Assembly (NCBI RefSeq): GCF_036323735.1
Contig: NC_086031.1
Location: forward strand, 43,324,225-43,388,224
From: Rattus norvegicus
Taxonomy: Eukaryota > Chordata > Mammalia > Rodentia > Muridae
Direction: 5' to 3'
Length of the DNA stretch: 64,000 nucleotides
Shown here: one piece after another, positions 1 through 10,904 of the stretch
Layout of the letters: each line of letters starts with the position of its first letter
Numbering within the stretch: the first letter of the stretch is position 1
Made by a program: the position numbers and the translations under genes
Notes under the pieces: model-generated
Seen by the model: only the letters and a program-made list of their open reading frames with translations
Database searches by the model: none
Told to the model about the DNA's origin: nothing

Positions 1-886
1 TGAATTTAACGTTACATTCTTTCTGTTTTCACGAGGAGACATTTCCCAGTATACAACTTTAAAAGACACTCAGCCGTAATCATTTTAGCACCAGGCAGCT
101 TCGTAGCTATACCATGAGTCCTTAATTTAGAGTTGTTAGCAGGATTAATATCTAAGTGATAATTAACACATCAAACCTGTGAAAGTGGGACGACTTTTAG
201 GTCTGATTTAATTCTCCAAGTTTACTATTGTGAGCCTGATTGGAATCTCAAATCACGGCACCTTTGCTCCGAGTTAAATGTTCTCATGCTAAAGTTTTCT
301 CTTTTAAAACTTCTCCATTAACTGAGATTATGTTGCTGATCTGCCCCCCCTCGCCCCATAGGAAAACAGCCACGGCTGAGGATATGTATGTCCAGTTGCT
401 CACAATAACCCTCTGGCGATTTCTTCCTTTCTGTTTTATTTTATTCTTGGACAATCTCACATACATGAACACTGGATTTTCGCTACTGTTATGCTTGCTG
501 AGGCTTCTCGCTCTCCTACTAAAATCTTCCTCGGTTCAGTCAAAGCCACTCCCCTCCGTATCTTTGCTTTGGATCCACTGAGTTTAATTGGGGTTGCGTT
601 GTTGGGCTGGAATTCAGAGTTATTTACTGGGATGTGGAGAGTTTATCAATGACTGTACCAGCAAAGAAAGAGACACCTCACTCTCTCAAGACGCATTAAC
701 TGTGCAGAGTCTCCCAGTGTCAAGTTGGACATTCTGAGCCCTCTCCTAGTCATGATGGGCAAGCGATGGGCCCAATCTTGTGTGTGTGTGTGTTGTGCTG
801 GTAATCACATTCACAGTGAGTTCCTGAGGGCAATGGCCATATCCTGTCTGGGAGATACTTTCACAGCACTCCTCAACCTGTAACTC
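1..886. other. Unique non-coding sequence, no gene recognised
   Basis: No repeat family, RNA gene or convincing exon is recognisable here. The stretch is AT-leaning, with several TAAT-type homeodomain-like motifs around 140-170. The open frames at 240-581 (+) and 284-472 (-) overlap each other on opposite strands and resemble no protein I know, so I treat them as chance frames. A short TG run lies near 780-792. Confidence 0.5.
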
Positions 887-1345
887 TTTTTGTTTCTTAC
901 TGGATATTTTATGTATTTAGGTTTCAAATGTTATCCCCTTTTCAGTTTCCTCTCCGGGACCCCCCCCCATCTTATCCCCCATCCCCCTGCTTCTATAAGG
1001 ATGTTCCTCCTCCTACCCACCCACTCCCACCTCACCACTCTGGCATTCCCCCACACTGGCGCATCCAGCCTTCACAGGACCAAGGGCCTCTCCTCCTACT
1101 GATGCCAGGCAATGCCATCCTCTGCTACATATGCAGCTGGAGCCATGGGTCCTTCCATGTGTACTCTTTGGTTGATGGTTTAGTCCCTGGGAGCTTTGGT
1201 GGTGTTTGGTTGGTTGATATTGTTCTTCTTATGGCATTGCAAACCCCTTCAACCCCGTCAGTCCTTTCTCTAACTCCTCTGTTGGGGTCCCTGTGCTCAG
1301 TCCAATGGTTGGCTGCGAGCATCCATCTCTGTATTTGTCAGTATT
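887..1345 (-). mobile_element. Rodent LINE-1 (Lx-like) 3' UTR fragment
   Basis: The plus strand shows the reverse complement of the rodent L1 3' UTR. It starts with a decayed A-tail, then the block around tggatattttatgtatttag, a C-rich stretch, and the segments matching ccttcacaggaccaagggcc and ggtttagtccctgggagct. The copy is 5'-truncated near 1345, where the L1 sequence stops. A related copy in the same orientation lies at 9.2 kb. Open frames inside it are not genes. The segment 1355-1435 may be a second, older L1 scrap. Confidence 0.85.
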
Positions 1346-3333
1346 TGAAACTCCTTCTCTTCTGTGATGTTCCTTGAGCCTTGGAAGGGTGGTGTAAATG
1401 TCCTGTTTCCAGCTGGTGGTTTAAAATGAACACCCCATAGCTACTAGATCCAGTAGTATATCAGAAGAGAAGAGGGAAGCGGAGGATTAGTGAAATTCAG
1501 TTCCTTCTGCTGCTTTGCTGAATATTCAGAACACTAGAGGTGCTATGGACTAGATTTCACTGTTGGTAAAAGCTTGTGGTCACTGCAAAAGGTGGAGAGA
1601 TGAACTCACACGCAGCTTGTCAAGTTGCCCGGTTGGTGTATGTAAGAACTGACGTGTCATGTGACTGTGCTACAGAGCAGGAGAAAACAGTGCATTTCAG
1701 AGCATCTCAGAGAGGGTATTAGCTTCTGGTTATTTGGTGTCTGCAATGGAATAATTCTAAAACGACAACTCTTTGCTGGGATACTCACATCTGGAAGACT
1801 TTTGGGGAGGTAAGGATAAAAAAATGGTCCTCATAAGGGTAAAGTGTAACCCTTGACCTAGTTGAGGGAATCCACATAGCAGTGTTTCCTGTATGCAGCA
1901 AGAGGCTATCAGCACCAGAGGAGAAGGGATTTTGCAGCAAAGACGACAATGCTTGCTTTTGCTTTTGCCTCTCTAGGCATATTTTAATTGTGAGCCCTTT
2001 GTAATTAAATATGCAGCAGCTAAAAACGGAATCCCAAGTAACTAACACGCAACTGATCCCTGAATGCCTTGACTGCAGGAAAAGCTCTTTGCTGGGTTCC
2101 ACTTGCCTGCATGAGGACTGGCTTCAGACTGGTGCTATGTCACTGAATAGTCCATTACATTTGGAAGAATCACAACATCGAGACGAACTGGAAACTTCCA
2201 AGCAGTCAGGCATGATTGCCTTGGTCTTAGTCTGTAGTTTTATAGTAACGCTTATTTTAATTTTGGGTTCTTTCCGATGGTATTTTTAAAAGCACACCAT
2301 TCAGTAGGTATAAGTGAGGTGTTTTAATTATAGTAAAGCCAATGCTTGCAGAAATGTCTTTCTGAGTTTGCTTCCGGACACTCCTCTATTGATTTCTATG
2401 TTTGTGCTTATGTTAGGTGTCTTGGGGGGTGATCTGGCCACTATGATTGATACAGACTCACAGGATATAAAAGTATCAAAGTATTTCTGCACTCATTGGT
2501 AAATGGGTCCAGTGCAGGTCCCTTGGAGACTCGATTACCCTGGTGTCCTGCAGGTGGCTCCCCTAACTTTCCTTAGATGGTCTTGACTCAGCTACTAGGA
2601 AAATCTCCCCTGCCCCCTATAGGCTATTGCACCTTCAATTTGGCTTGTATGGGAGTGCTAGCAGTTGTAATATGTTAATATTACCTCTGGATGTTTTTAG
2701 TCACGAGGAGACTAAATGCAACCCTTGGCACCCTATGTAGTTAATGTAAAATCTGTTTGCATTTCTATTGTAGTGTTTTGCCTATAACATTTATCTCTAT
2801 TTAAAGAGGGGAATACTGATTGCCTCAAGGTGTGAAAACCCCTTTCAGCTGAGTTATCAATAGAGATAAAGCCACTGGATTTTCAACTTGATTTGGTTCT
2901 CTAAAGAAACATGAAGGTGCTAAAACATAAAACATGCAATAAGAATACCAGTAGTAGGGACAGAACCAAGTTTTTAATCAAGGTCACCCACTGCAGGGAT
3001 GGATCATCTTCCCCACAGCTGTTCAGACCCTTCATCGAAATTATGGGTACAGGAGGAATTTGACAGGATTTTTTTTTCTTCAGGGAAAAAGTAGTTACTT
3101 TTCCTCCCTGCCTCCTCCATTTCTAGTCTTTAGAATTAAAGTTGGTTAATTTCATACTGACTTCCATTCATTTTGAAGTTTTGTTTTTACACAAATTATC
3201 ATATTATTTAAACTGTAAGACTTCCTGAGCAATCACAGAGAGGTGAGTTGTGAATGCCCTCCAAAATTCTTTGAGGAAAATTCTTTGGTATTTTCTTTGA
3301 GATTTCTTTTTATCTTTTTAACATCCATTTATC
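1346..3333. other. Mostly unique non-coding sequence
   Basis: No gene is recognised. The frame at 2011-2289 (+) ends in a hydrophobic run that looks like a membrane segment, but it has no family resemblance, is AT-rich and lacks any exon context, so I do not call it. 1355-1435 may be an old L1 3' UTR scrap because it contains ttgagccttggaagggtgg, a phrase found in old rodent L1 3' UTRs. Confidence 0.5.
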
Positions 3334-3506
3334 GTGTGTGTGTGTGTGTGTGTGAGTGTGAGTGTGTATATATGTGTGTGTGAGTGTGTGTGAATGTGTG
3401 TGAGTGTGTGTATGTGTGTGAGTATGTGTGTAAGTGTGTGTGTATGTGTGTGAGTGTGTATATGTGTATGAGTGTGTGTGTGAATCTGTGTGTTTGTGCG
3501 TGTACA

Positions 3507-3537
<31 letters not shown>
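3334..3537. repeat. (TG)n microsatellite with interruptions
   Basis: About 200 bp of TG repeats interrupted by GAGTG, TATG and similar variants. It lies at the tail end of the minus-strand B3 SINE next to it, so it is best read as the expanded CA tail of that SINE. It creates spurious His/Thr-rich frames on the minus strand and Cys/Val-rich frames on the plus strand. Confidence 0.95.
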
Positions 3538-3694
3538 TTACCTTGCACGAGCATATGCTCATATGTGGAGGTCAGAAAGAACAGCTTGTAGGAGTCATTT
3601 TTCTCTCTTCACCTTGTAAATTCTGGGGCTTCAGATCAGGTGCTCAAGCTTGGCAGCAATCACCTTTACCTGCTAATTCATTTTGCTGGCCCCC
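3538..3694 (-). mobile_element. B3 SINE (tRNA-derived, B2 superfamily)
   Basis: On the minus strand the copy begins with the head ggggccagcaaaatg and continues through a tRNA-like segment to a diverged cttctgacctccacatatg-type region before the CA tail. The divergence shows an old insertion. Confidence 0.75.
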
Positions 3695-5332
3695 TTTTAA
3701 TTTTTTGTGACTAAACTTAAACACTACTAGATGGTCCCTGAAAAATAGAGAGACTACATGTATAGAAAAATAGCCGTTTAGATCCTATATCAACTTAAAC
3801 TTGAACCAGTCATCAACTTCCTGTTACCTGCCCCTTTCTATCAAACCTTTCTCTTTCAAGACACCCACAAGTCTCAGTCCTTTGCCAACAAGGTCATGAA
3901 CACTTTTTCTCTCCACCTCCTCTCTCAGCAGTTTTCCAAATCCTACCTATGAGTTAAAACCCAGCTTTAATTATATTTTCACTGAGATTTCTCTGATTAG
4001 GGCAGTTTATAAAGTCCTTTCTCTGCCCAAACAACTCAGGGGGTAAAATCTAATTTTATTGTTTGATTAAATCTGTTTCCTCATTAGCATCTATTGAGTT
4101 CTGATGGCACCGGCTTTGAGTTGGAAAGGGCAGTCAACTCTACTGCGAGTTCTAGAAAATGCTGTGGAGGAGACAGTGACAGGGGCCTGGGTGACAGCAG
4201 CTCTTTGAAGACATATTGGGAGAGGCCTAACAGCACACAGGTGGGCAAGGGCAGTGGCTTCCAATTATCAATGACCTCTGACATGCTACACATCAGGCTG
4301 AGTTTATGAGAACCACTTTGTCTAATCCTATTAACATTATTTCAAAGCAGGAAACATTTTCAGTAACATTTTTTTTATATTAAGATGCTGGGACTGAGGG
4401 AACTTTGGTTCTTTTTTAGGACCTTTCCTAGGACACTGGCCCATTTGACTAGAGAAACAATTCTGCTCAAGCTTACCTTGGAGAATGGGTTAGTTTATCA
4501 AAGTTACCTCCAGGATGGTGGGTTCCTTAAAGAGAGCTGCATCCATAAAAGATCCACTCTATCATAGGTGATGACATACACAAGCTGCATACCTGCAGCT
4601 CCTCCAATGACTCAGAGCTGAAGGAAGCTTGGCAAGTAATGTCTCCTCTCCATAGTAACTGTCTTACATGTAGCCTTAGAAAGAGGCCTTGTGGGTCTTG
4701 TAAGTTTTAGAAGCTTCCAGTGGCTTTTGTTGACTTCCTGAGCCCTGTAAACTTTTGTTACTTCCTGAAACTTAAAGAACTAGAGGGAGAGGGGATGGAG
4801 TCTGGGGTATGAGGTGATGGATGGTTTCATTTCTGTGGAGATGGCTACTCAATAGTCACCTTGTCTGAGGCCACAGAAGTTGCAAAATCCTGAGACAAGC
4901 CATCATTTTATTTTAGTTGGCTTACTGAGGAACCATTGCCAGTTTCAGGAAACTCAGACCTGGAAAATCCTCACCATATCCACAGTCCTCTTCACTAAGC
5001 AGATAATTAAAACAGAACTCTTTGAGTAGCTGTGTGGAATCACAGCTTTAAAATTCACAAGAGAAAGAAAGGAAGTAGTAAGGCTTCAGATGTGAATAGG
5101 AGGAGTGAATGGCAGTGACCGTGATCACTCCTGAGACTTAGTTGAGAGAGCTGGGCAGATAATGTTCCTAGTCACCATTTCTGCATCACATGTATGAGCT
5201 GAAGGTGTCCTTGTTCCTAGGAGATAATTTTGCTTAGAAGACAGGAGGCATTCCTGAGTGAAGCATTTGTGAGGAATCATAGTGTGCTTTTCATTTTAAA
5301 AAAATACTCTGTTATTATTTACTAACTTGAAT
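3695..5332. other. Unique non-coding sequence
   Basis: No repeat family or gene is recognised over 1.6 kb. Frames at 4084-4567 overlap on both strands and show no known protein features. Confidence 0.5.
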
Positions 5333-5545
5333 GTGTGTATGTGTGGATGTATGGATGTGTGGATGTGTGGATGCCTGTCTGTGCATGCATGCAGGTCTCT
5401 GTAAAGACCAAAAGGAGGCATCAGATGCCCTGGAGCTGGAGTTATGTTCTATGGTGAGCCACCTTACATAAGCACGAAGAACTGAATCTTGATCATCTGC
5501 AAGAACAAGCACACTCTTTAGCTGCTGAGCCAACTCGATAGCCCC
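5333..5545 (-). mobile_element. B3/B3A-type SINE
   Basis: The plus strand shows the reversed SINE: a TG-rich tail, then aggcatcagatgccctgga, and the head ctgctgagccaactcgatagcccc. It lies head-to-head with the plus-strand SINE that starts about 30 bp further on. Confidence 0.8.
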
Positions 5546-5576
5546 TATGTTTTAAAATATTATTTATTTGACTTCC

Positions 5577-5795
5577 ATGTGACTCCGTAGGTAAAAGTGC
5601 TTGCAGCAAAAGCCTGGCAACCTGAGTTTGAACCCACAATGAACAGCAAGAACTGATTTGTAAAAACTGTCTTCTGACCTCCACATACATGCTGTGCATA
5701 GCAAATGTATACCTACACACACACACACATACACACACACACACACACACACATACACACACATAACAGCAAAAATAAAAAATTAAAAGTTTAAA
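5577..5795 (+). mobile_element. B3 SINE with CA tail
   Basis: A partial head (ggtaaaagtgcttgcagc) is followed by aacctgagtttgaaccca, then cttctgacctccacataca and a CA-rich tail with internal TACA, ending in an A-rich segment. It is divergent from the preceding minus-strand SINE. Confidence 0.8.
5710..5764. repeat. (CA)n microsatellite
   Basis: CA repeats with TACA interruptions form the tail of the plus-strand B3 SINE. Confidence 0.9.
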
Positions 5796-6253
5796 AAGAT
5801 CCTTTCATTGAGAGGACCTTTACTCAGTCAGCAGAAAGTTTTTTGAAGTGGAGTTCTGTGGGATTGCATAATAAACCCATGTCCCATACTGATGTCTCTT
5901 AACATTTTTTTTTCACAGAAATATAGCAATTGGAATCTGACCAGTTTCCCTCTTTGCTCCTGACAGAATCATATATAAAGAACTGCAAAAGAGTTGGAGT
6001 TGCAGAGAGATTATTTTTTTACTCATTCCAGGAGTGAACATGTTCATATTCAGAGCTGTCTGAAACTGTGATGGGTTTCCTCAAGGAAATGGGAGTTCCT
6101 CCTCTTTGTGGATGCTCACGTGGAGGATAAACAACTATATTACAGAGTATTATGCAGAGAGGGTGCATGGATCGAAGGTTTTCTGTGTCATACTACATTC
6201 CAGGTGCTGGTATACATGTATTAGTTTGTAAAATCCTCTTTAAAAGCTTTTGA
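5796..6253. other. Unique non-coding sequence
   Basis: Nothing recognisable as a gene or repeat family in this 460-bp interval. Confidence 0.5.
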
Positions 6254-6482
6254 GGGGGCTAGGAAGAAGGCTCCATTGCTAAAGTTCTTGTCTCAGAGCA
6301 GAACAATCTGAGTTCAAATCCCCAGAATCCCTTTAAGAAATCTGGGTGTGATGATTGTGCGGACACTCTCAGGTTAGGGCAGGTAAAAACAGAAAAATCA
6401 TTGGTGTTGAGTCAGTGAGTTCTAGGCTAGGGAAAGACCTTGCCTCATCTAAACAAATGAACAAACAAACAAACAAATAAAG
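6254..6482 (+). mobile_element. RSINE1/B4-type SINE
   Basis: A tRNA-like head (gagttcaaatccccagaatcc) is followed by a B1-like 3' half (gttctaggctagggaaagacc) and a tail of (AAAC)n. This tRNA-plus-B1 composite is the B4/RSINE1 structure. It abuts a B1 on the opposite strand. Confidence 0.7.
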
Positions 6483-6617
6483 GAGACGAGGTTTTACTGT
6501 GTAGCCCTGGTTGACCTGGCACTCATGAGGAATGATAGGTGCACCTTGAACTCATAGAAATCTTTCTTCCTCTGTCCCCTAAGCACTAGGATTAAATATG
6601 TTTGCCACCACATCCAG
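6483..6617 (-). mobile_element. B1 SINE (7SL-derived)
   Basis: Reversed B1: gagacgaggttttactgtgt, then cttgaactcatagaaatc, aagcactaggattaaa and the end near gccaccacatccag. A few internal bases have diverged or been lost. B1 descends from 7SL RNA. Confidence 0.85.
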
Positions 6618-6837
6618 ATCGTATGACTGCTGCTTCTGCTACTAGTACCATTATTTTGTAATAGGAAGTGAATTTATCAGGATTTATCCCCACAGTCTGG
6701 CTCTAGAACAGCATTCTCAGCAGCAATGGATGGTGAGCCATGAGTACCAAGCACAGGTTCAGTCTTCCACTTCCTACTAGTTATATTAAAAGGATAAAGT
6801 TAATTTTGATATTAGTAAAATATACTATTTTTTCTTT
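6618..6837. other. Short unique interval
   Basis: No recognisable feature. The sequence becomes AT-rich just before the L1 A-tail, as is typical of L1 target sites. Confidence 0.5.
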
Positions 6838-7194
6838 TTTTTCTTTTTTTTTTATTAACTTGAGTATTTCTTATATACATTTCGAGTGTTATTCCCTTTC
6901 CCGGTTTCCGGACAAACATCCCCCTCCCCCCTCCCCTTCCTAATGGGTGTTCCCCTCCCCCTCCTCCCCCCCTTGCCGCCCTCCCCCCAACAGTCTAGTT
7001 CACTGGGGGTTCAGTCTTGGCAGGACCCAGAGCTTCCCCTTCCACTGGTGATCTTGCTAGAATATTCATTGCTACCTATGGGGTCAGAGTCCAGGGTCAG
7101 TCCATGTATAGTCTTTAGGTAGTGGCTTAGTCCCTGGAAGCTCTGGTTGCTTGGCATTGTTGTACATATGGGGTCTCGAGTGCCTTCAAGCTCT
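6838..7194 (-). mobile_element. Young rat-type LINE-1, 3' UTR only
   Basis: An oligo-T block (the reversed A-tail) is followed by attaacttgagtatttctta, tcccggtttccgg, the C-rich tract at about 6918-6990, and a match to the copy at 18.7 kb up to ccttcaagctct. There the alignment stops abruptly, so the element is strongly 5'-truncated (about 360 bp). I saw no clean target duplication. On the element's own strand the C-rich tract is the G-rich polypurine segment known from rodent L1 3' UTRs. Confidence 0.92.
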
Positions 7195-7499
7195 AAATGT
7201 CTAATACATCTATGCATTTCATTTTCATATGTATGGATTAGAGATAAATTATTTGTGAAATGCTATAGATCTTTGATGTAACGTGTCTCAAAGTCTCTTG
7301 TGTCTTTTACACTTGCAAGCTAAACTGTACTCAATGAGCACCAAGTGTAGTGCTTGCTGGTGGCCTTCCTGTTGATCCTCGAACCCAGTCTCACCATAAC
7401 CTCACGCTTCCATTTGCTTTTAACTACCTGGTTTGTTTCTAAAGCTTGTATCTCAGTCTCTACATATGTTTATCAAGTTTACCATTATATGCTAGTATG
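7195..7499. other. Unique non-coding sequence
   Basis: Nothing recognised. The boundary with the LTR-like block that follows is uncertain. Confidence 0.45.
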
Positions 7500-8195
7500 T
7501 GGGGCTGTGAGTTGTGAAAGGTACCCTGATTCCTGGTCCACACAAGTTGAATCCCCAGAAACCCTAATAGGGACTGCAGGTGAATTCCCAGCCTTCCAGA
7601 TCAGGGTCTCATTAGCTGCAGGCCCCCCACAAACCCCTGTAGAGAGGTTTGAGACAGACCAAGTCATGTAGAGCGATGCCTCCGGCCCCTCCTCCACAGG
7701 TGAGAACATGAACACAGGTTACATAGGCTCAGGACAGATCAGTACAGAGGACAATGCCCCAAACCCCTCCCACAGGTAAGGACATGACCACAGGTCACAT
7801 AGGCTCAGGACAGATCAGTCATAGAGACAGGACCACACCCCCAAATATGTAGATGAGATGACCCACCCAAAAAACTGTATTTAAGGGTCATGTTCAGAAA
7901 TGAAGGAGTACAAGAATCACTCTGTCACCTGAGAGCTGCTGTCATAAGAGCTGTAACACCGCCACTTGGGGAAGAGCTCTGCTCTCCCAAAATTGCCACC
8001 AGAAGCCCTCCTGCACCCTTAATGGCTAGTCCGTCTCCTGCTGGCTAAGCCAGGCCTGAAATGCAAGCACCTGCCCGAGTTCTCTTCCTTTCTTCTGAGG
8101 CCTCGAACCTAGCCAGACCTGAGATCTCCGTGGAGAGCCTCCAGCATGGAGGCCCATAGGGGAAACCCTTAGGAACTATGACAATCCCCTAATCA
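7500..8195 (+). mobile_element. Putative endogenous retrovirus LTR (family not identified)
   Basis: The block looks like a retroviral LTR. A GC-richer U3-like part holds a direct repeat with a 76-bp period (7651-7840). A TATA-like gtatttaag follows at 7877-7885, then a segment of about 300 bp that resembles R/U5. No gag, pol or env frame flanks it, so a solo LTR is the simplest reading. I could not name the family or find paired target duplications, and the ends are approximate. Strand is inferred from the TATA-like motif. Confidence 0.45.
7651..7840. repeat. Tandem 76-bp units inside the LTR-like block
   Basis: The phrase cataggctcaggacagatca occurs twice, 76 bp apart (about 7723 and 7799). 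It sits within longer matching units that each include cacagg, acatga, and a C-rich spacer. A weaker partial unit precedes them. Such repeats in U3 often carry enhancer activity in gammaretroviral LTRs. Activity here is inference only. Confidence 0.75.
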
Positions 8196-8261
8196 GCGAA
8201 GTATTTGAATTCGTATCTCTAGCATCCTTTTGAGAAGGCCAAACTTTGTACACACCTCTGT

Positions 8262-8458
8262 AAGAGTATGTGTAACACCGTGCTGAGTGGATGGAGACAG
8301 GTCGATTCCTGGAGCATCCTGACTGGAGTTTCGCTCAATGTATGGGCTTCAGATTCAATGAAAGACCCTATCTCAAAGTTAAGCTGAAGAGTGATTGAGG
8401 AAGACACATGACATATGACGTGAACATGTATAACACCCTCACACACAAACCCTTCCAT
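8262..8458 (+). mobile_element. RSINE1 SINE, 3' portion
   Basis: The B1-like middle (ttcaatgaaagaccctatct) is followed by agagtgattgaggaagaca and a CA-rich end, which matches the RSINE1 3' half. The tRNA-like head is missing or too diverged to see. Confidence 0.7.
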
Positions 8459-9204
8459 ACTGTCTCTCAGAGACACATTTGGTTCCTCAACTTATAAGAC
8501 AGGAAGATCTCTGTGTCCCTCATCTATAACAGGTTAAATCCCACATGCTTTTCACTGTTGAAGATGAAATATGTTTGTCTGGCTTCTGCTTGACAAGTAT
8601 TCGTGTTCAGTGTGAAGTCACCAAGTCACCTTGTCCCCTCTCTCCCAGCTTAATAACCCCCATTTTTTTTGTCCTTTTCATTGTCTATTTGCATGGACTT
8701 GTAGAGTGTTTATGTAGCCCACTACACAGGGAGCAGACTTGTGAAGAATCTGTCCATTTGCAGAGAACGTGTGAAAATAAGTGACATTCCCTAAGATGAG
8801 CCTAGCTGATCATCTAGCATATACCTGATGGCCTTCACCAAAAGTTAGTCCTCCTTTCTGCATCCTTGTTATGATGACTGCAGTCAGAAGCGACATGCGA
8901 CCCGCCAGAGTGATATTTCTGGTCAAATTCTAGCAACCATTTGGTAGGATTGATTCATTCCTGACAGGTTGCATTTTTCTCAGAGAGATGAAGGGATTTG
9001 CTCAAGTTGGATTTCTGACAAGAACTGGCCCTCTGGGGTGTGACATCATTCAGTTGAAAAATCAGAGTATGACAGTCCTCTCATTGTGAGGAACACATAT
9101 GAATTCTTGTGTTCTCTTTGTGTCTGCAACATCTCCTGAGTGAAACCTGTTAGTGTGAAACTTCAGTAGTCTCAAGTCATTTTTGGTAAAGACCCCTACA
9201 CCGG
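8459..9204. other. Unique non-coding sequence
   Basis: No gene or repeat recognised. The frame at 8545-8784 has no known homology that I can see. Confidence 0.5.
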
Positions 9205-9938
9205 GCTCTTTTTTCTTTTCTTTTCTTTTCCTTTCTTTCCTTTTCTTTTCTTTTCTTTCCTTTTCTTTTTCTTGGATATTTTATGTGTTTACATTTCAAA
9301 TGCTATCCCCTTTCCCCCTATCTCCCATAGCTTCCTCCCCCTCCCCCTACTTCTATGAATATGCTCCCATTCCCACCCACCTATTCCCACCTCAACACTC
9401 TGGCATTCCCCTACACTGGGAAAACGAGCCATCACAGGACCAAGGGACTCTCCTATTGATGCCAAATAATGCCATCCTCTGCTACATATGTGACTGGAGC
9501 CATGAGTCCCTCCATGTATATTCATTGGTTGGTAGTTTAGTCCCTGGGAGCTCTGGTGGGGTTGATGTTATTGTTCTTCCTATGGGGTTGCAAACCCCTC
9601 AGCTTCTTCAATCCTTTCTCTAACTCCTCCACTGGGTCCCTGTGCTCAGTCCAATGGGTAGCTGTAAGCATCTTCATCTGTATCAGTAAGGCTCTTGCAG
9701 AGCCTTTCAGGAGACATCCATATCTGGCTCCTGTCAGCAAGCACTTCATGGCATCAGCAATGGTGACTGATTTTGGTGGTTGCATATGGGGCAACCCAGG
9801 TGGGGCAATCTCTGGATGACCTTTCCATCAGTCCCTACTCCACTCTTTCCCCCTGTATTTCCTCCCACAAGTATTTGTTCTACCTTCTAAGAAGGACCAA
9901 AGCATCCACATTTTGGTCTTCCTTCTTCTTGAGCTTAG
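9205..9938 (-). mobile_element. Rodent LINE-1 (Lx-like) 3' end
   Basis: A (TTTTC)n-modified A-tail at 9205-9270 is followed by the same 3' UTR blocks as the 0.9-kb copy. This copy runs about 300 bp further 5', through gcagagcctttcaggagaca and aaggaccaaagcatccaca. The ORF2 coding region is absent. Frames inside are frame-shifted and mean nothing. Confidence 0.88.
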
Positions 9939-10470
9939 TATGATCTTCTACACAAGTATCTTAAACATACTTCAGTTGCTCATTGAAAGAATGAATATAT
10001 GGACAGCTCTAAACTTCATGGTAATGGAGTTCTTCGTGAAGATGCATTCTAAAGATATGTCATCTAGTAGCATGTGCATGTTTCTTATATTCTGCATTTG
10101 GAGTATTCAGGCAGTACACTCAAAGCACACTGTGTGTGGACATGGTGTTTTCCCCAATGAAACTCTTATTGTAAGCTTTTCTGGAAAGTGATTTGTACAT
10201 AGCAATACAAGCTAGTGTGAAGTGTAAGATGTGTTTGTAAGCTATGTGAATAAACTGAACAATGATTTGATGAATACCTGCTGAGCCCATAACATGGAAT
10301 AGATAAAATCAAGTACAAAGAACCAATTTCAATATAGAAATTTCATGGAGAGGAGAAATATTCATCTTCTTTCCTTGGCAAATTGAATCACCTTTTCATA
10401 TACCTGTCACCTCTCTTTGTCTGTATGCTCATCCATCTGCGGAAAGCGGTGCTCAAAAGTCACATGTTGG
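9939..10470. other. Unique non-coding sequence
   Basis: No gene recognised. The segment around 10260-10310 (tttgatgaatacctgctgag) faintly recalls an ancient L2/MIR-type element, but not enough to call. Confidence 0.4.
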
Positions 10471-10612
10471 TGCTGGAGAGGTAAGTCAGTCATTTAGAGT
10501 GATTCTTGCTCCTGCAGAGGATCTTGGCTTTGATCTCAGCATCCGTGTCAGGTAGATCACAACTACTCTAGCTTCTAGAGATGTGAAACCCTCTTCTGGC
10601 CACTGTGAGCAT
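10471..10612 (+). mobile_element. B2/B3-type SINE fragment
   Basis: The head tgctggagaggtaagtcagt is followed by tcctgcagaggatcttggct and ends near ctcttctggccactgtgagc, the order expected for a diverged B3/B3A SINE. The A-rich tail is lost. Confidence 0.7.
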
Positions 10613-10865
10613 CTACTTGTCTGACATGTTCAACTCTGTTGTCACTACTCTTAGTGGCTTCTAACAGATCAACTGGACCAGAATCCCCAGTCATGCTTTT
10701 TAATTCTAAAAAGTGTGCCATGGGAGGAAGCCACTTTCACAGCTTGTCTAAGGATACTGATTAAGGATATAGCTGAGATGTACCTCACTTGCCAAGTATC
10801 CCTTTGGACTTGGTTTTTATCTCCTGCATTGCATGCATGCTTGTGAACACACACATGAACATGCA

Positions 10866-10866
10866 A

Positions 10867-10904
<38 letters not shown>
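10866..10904. repeat. (CA)n microsatellite
   Basis: Nearly pure CA repeats with one AAAC interruption. Confidence 0.95.

Noticed and set aside
2011..2289. 92-codon plus-strand frame ending in a hydrophobic, membrane-like run
   Set aside because: No family resemblance, no exon context, AT-rich unique DNA with overlapping antisense frames. A chance frame is more likely.
3310..3710. Several His/Thr-rich and Cys/Val-rich frames on both strands
   Set aside because: Translations of the interrupted TG/CA microsatellite.
6838..7210. Target-site duplication for the young L1 at 6.8 kb (aaatatacta against aaatgtctaat)
   Set aside because: Too many mismatches for such a young insertion. The true duplication is missing or was lost, so I do not claim it.
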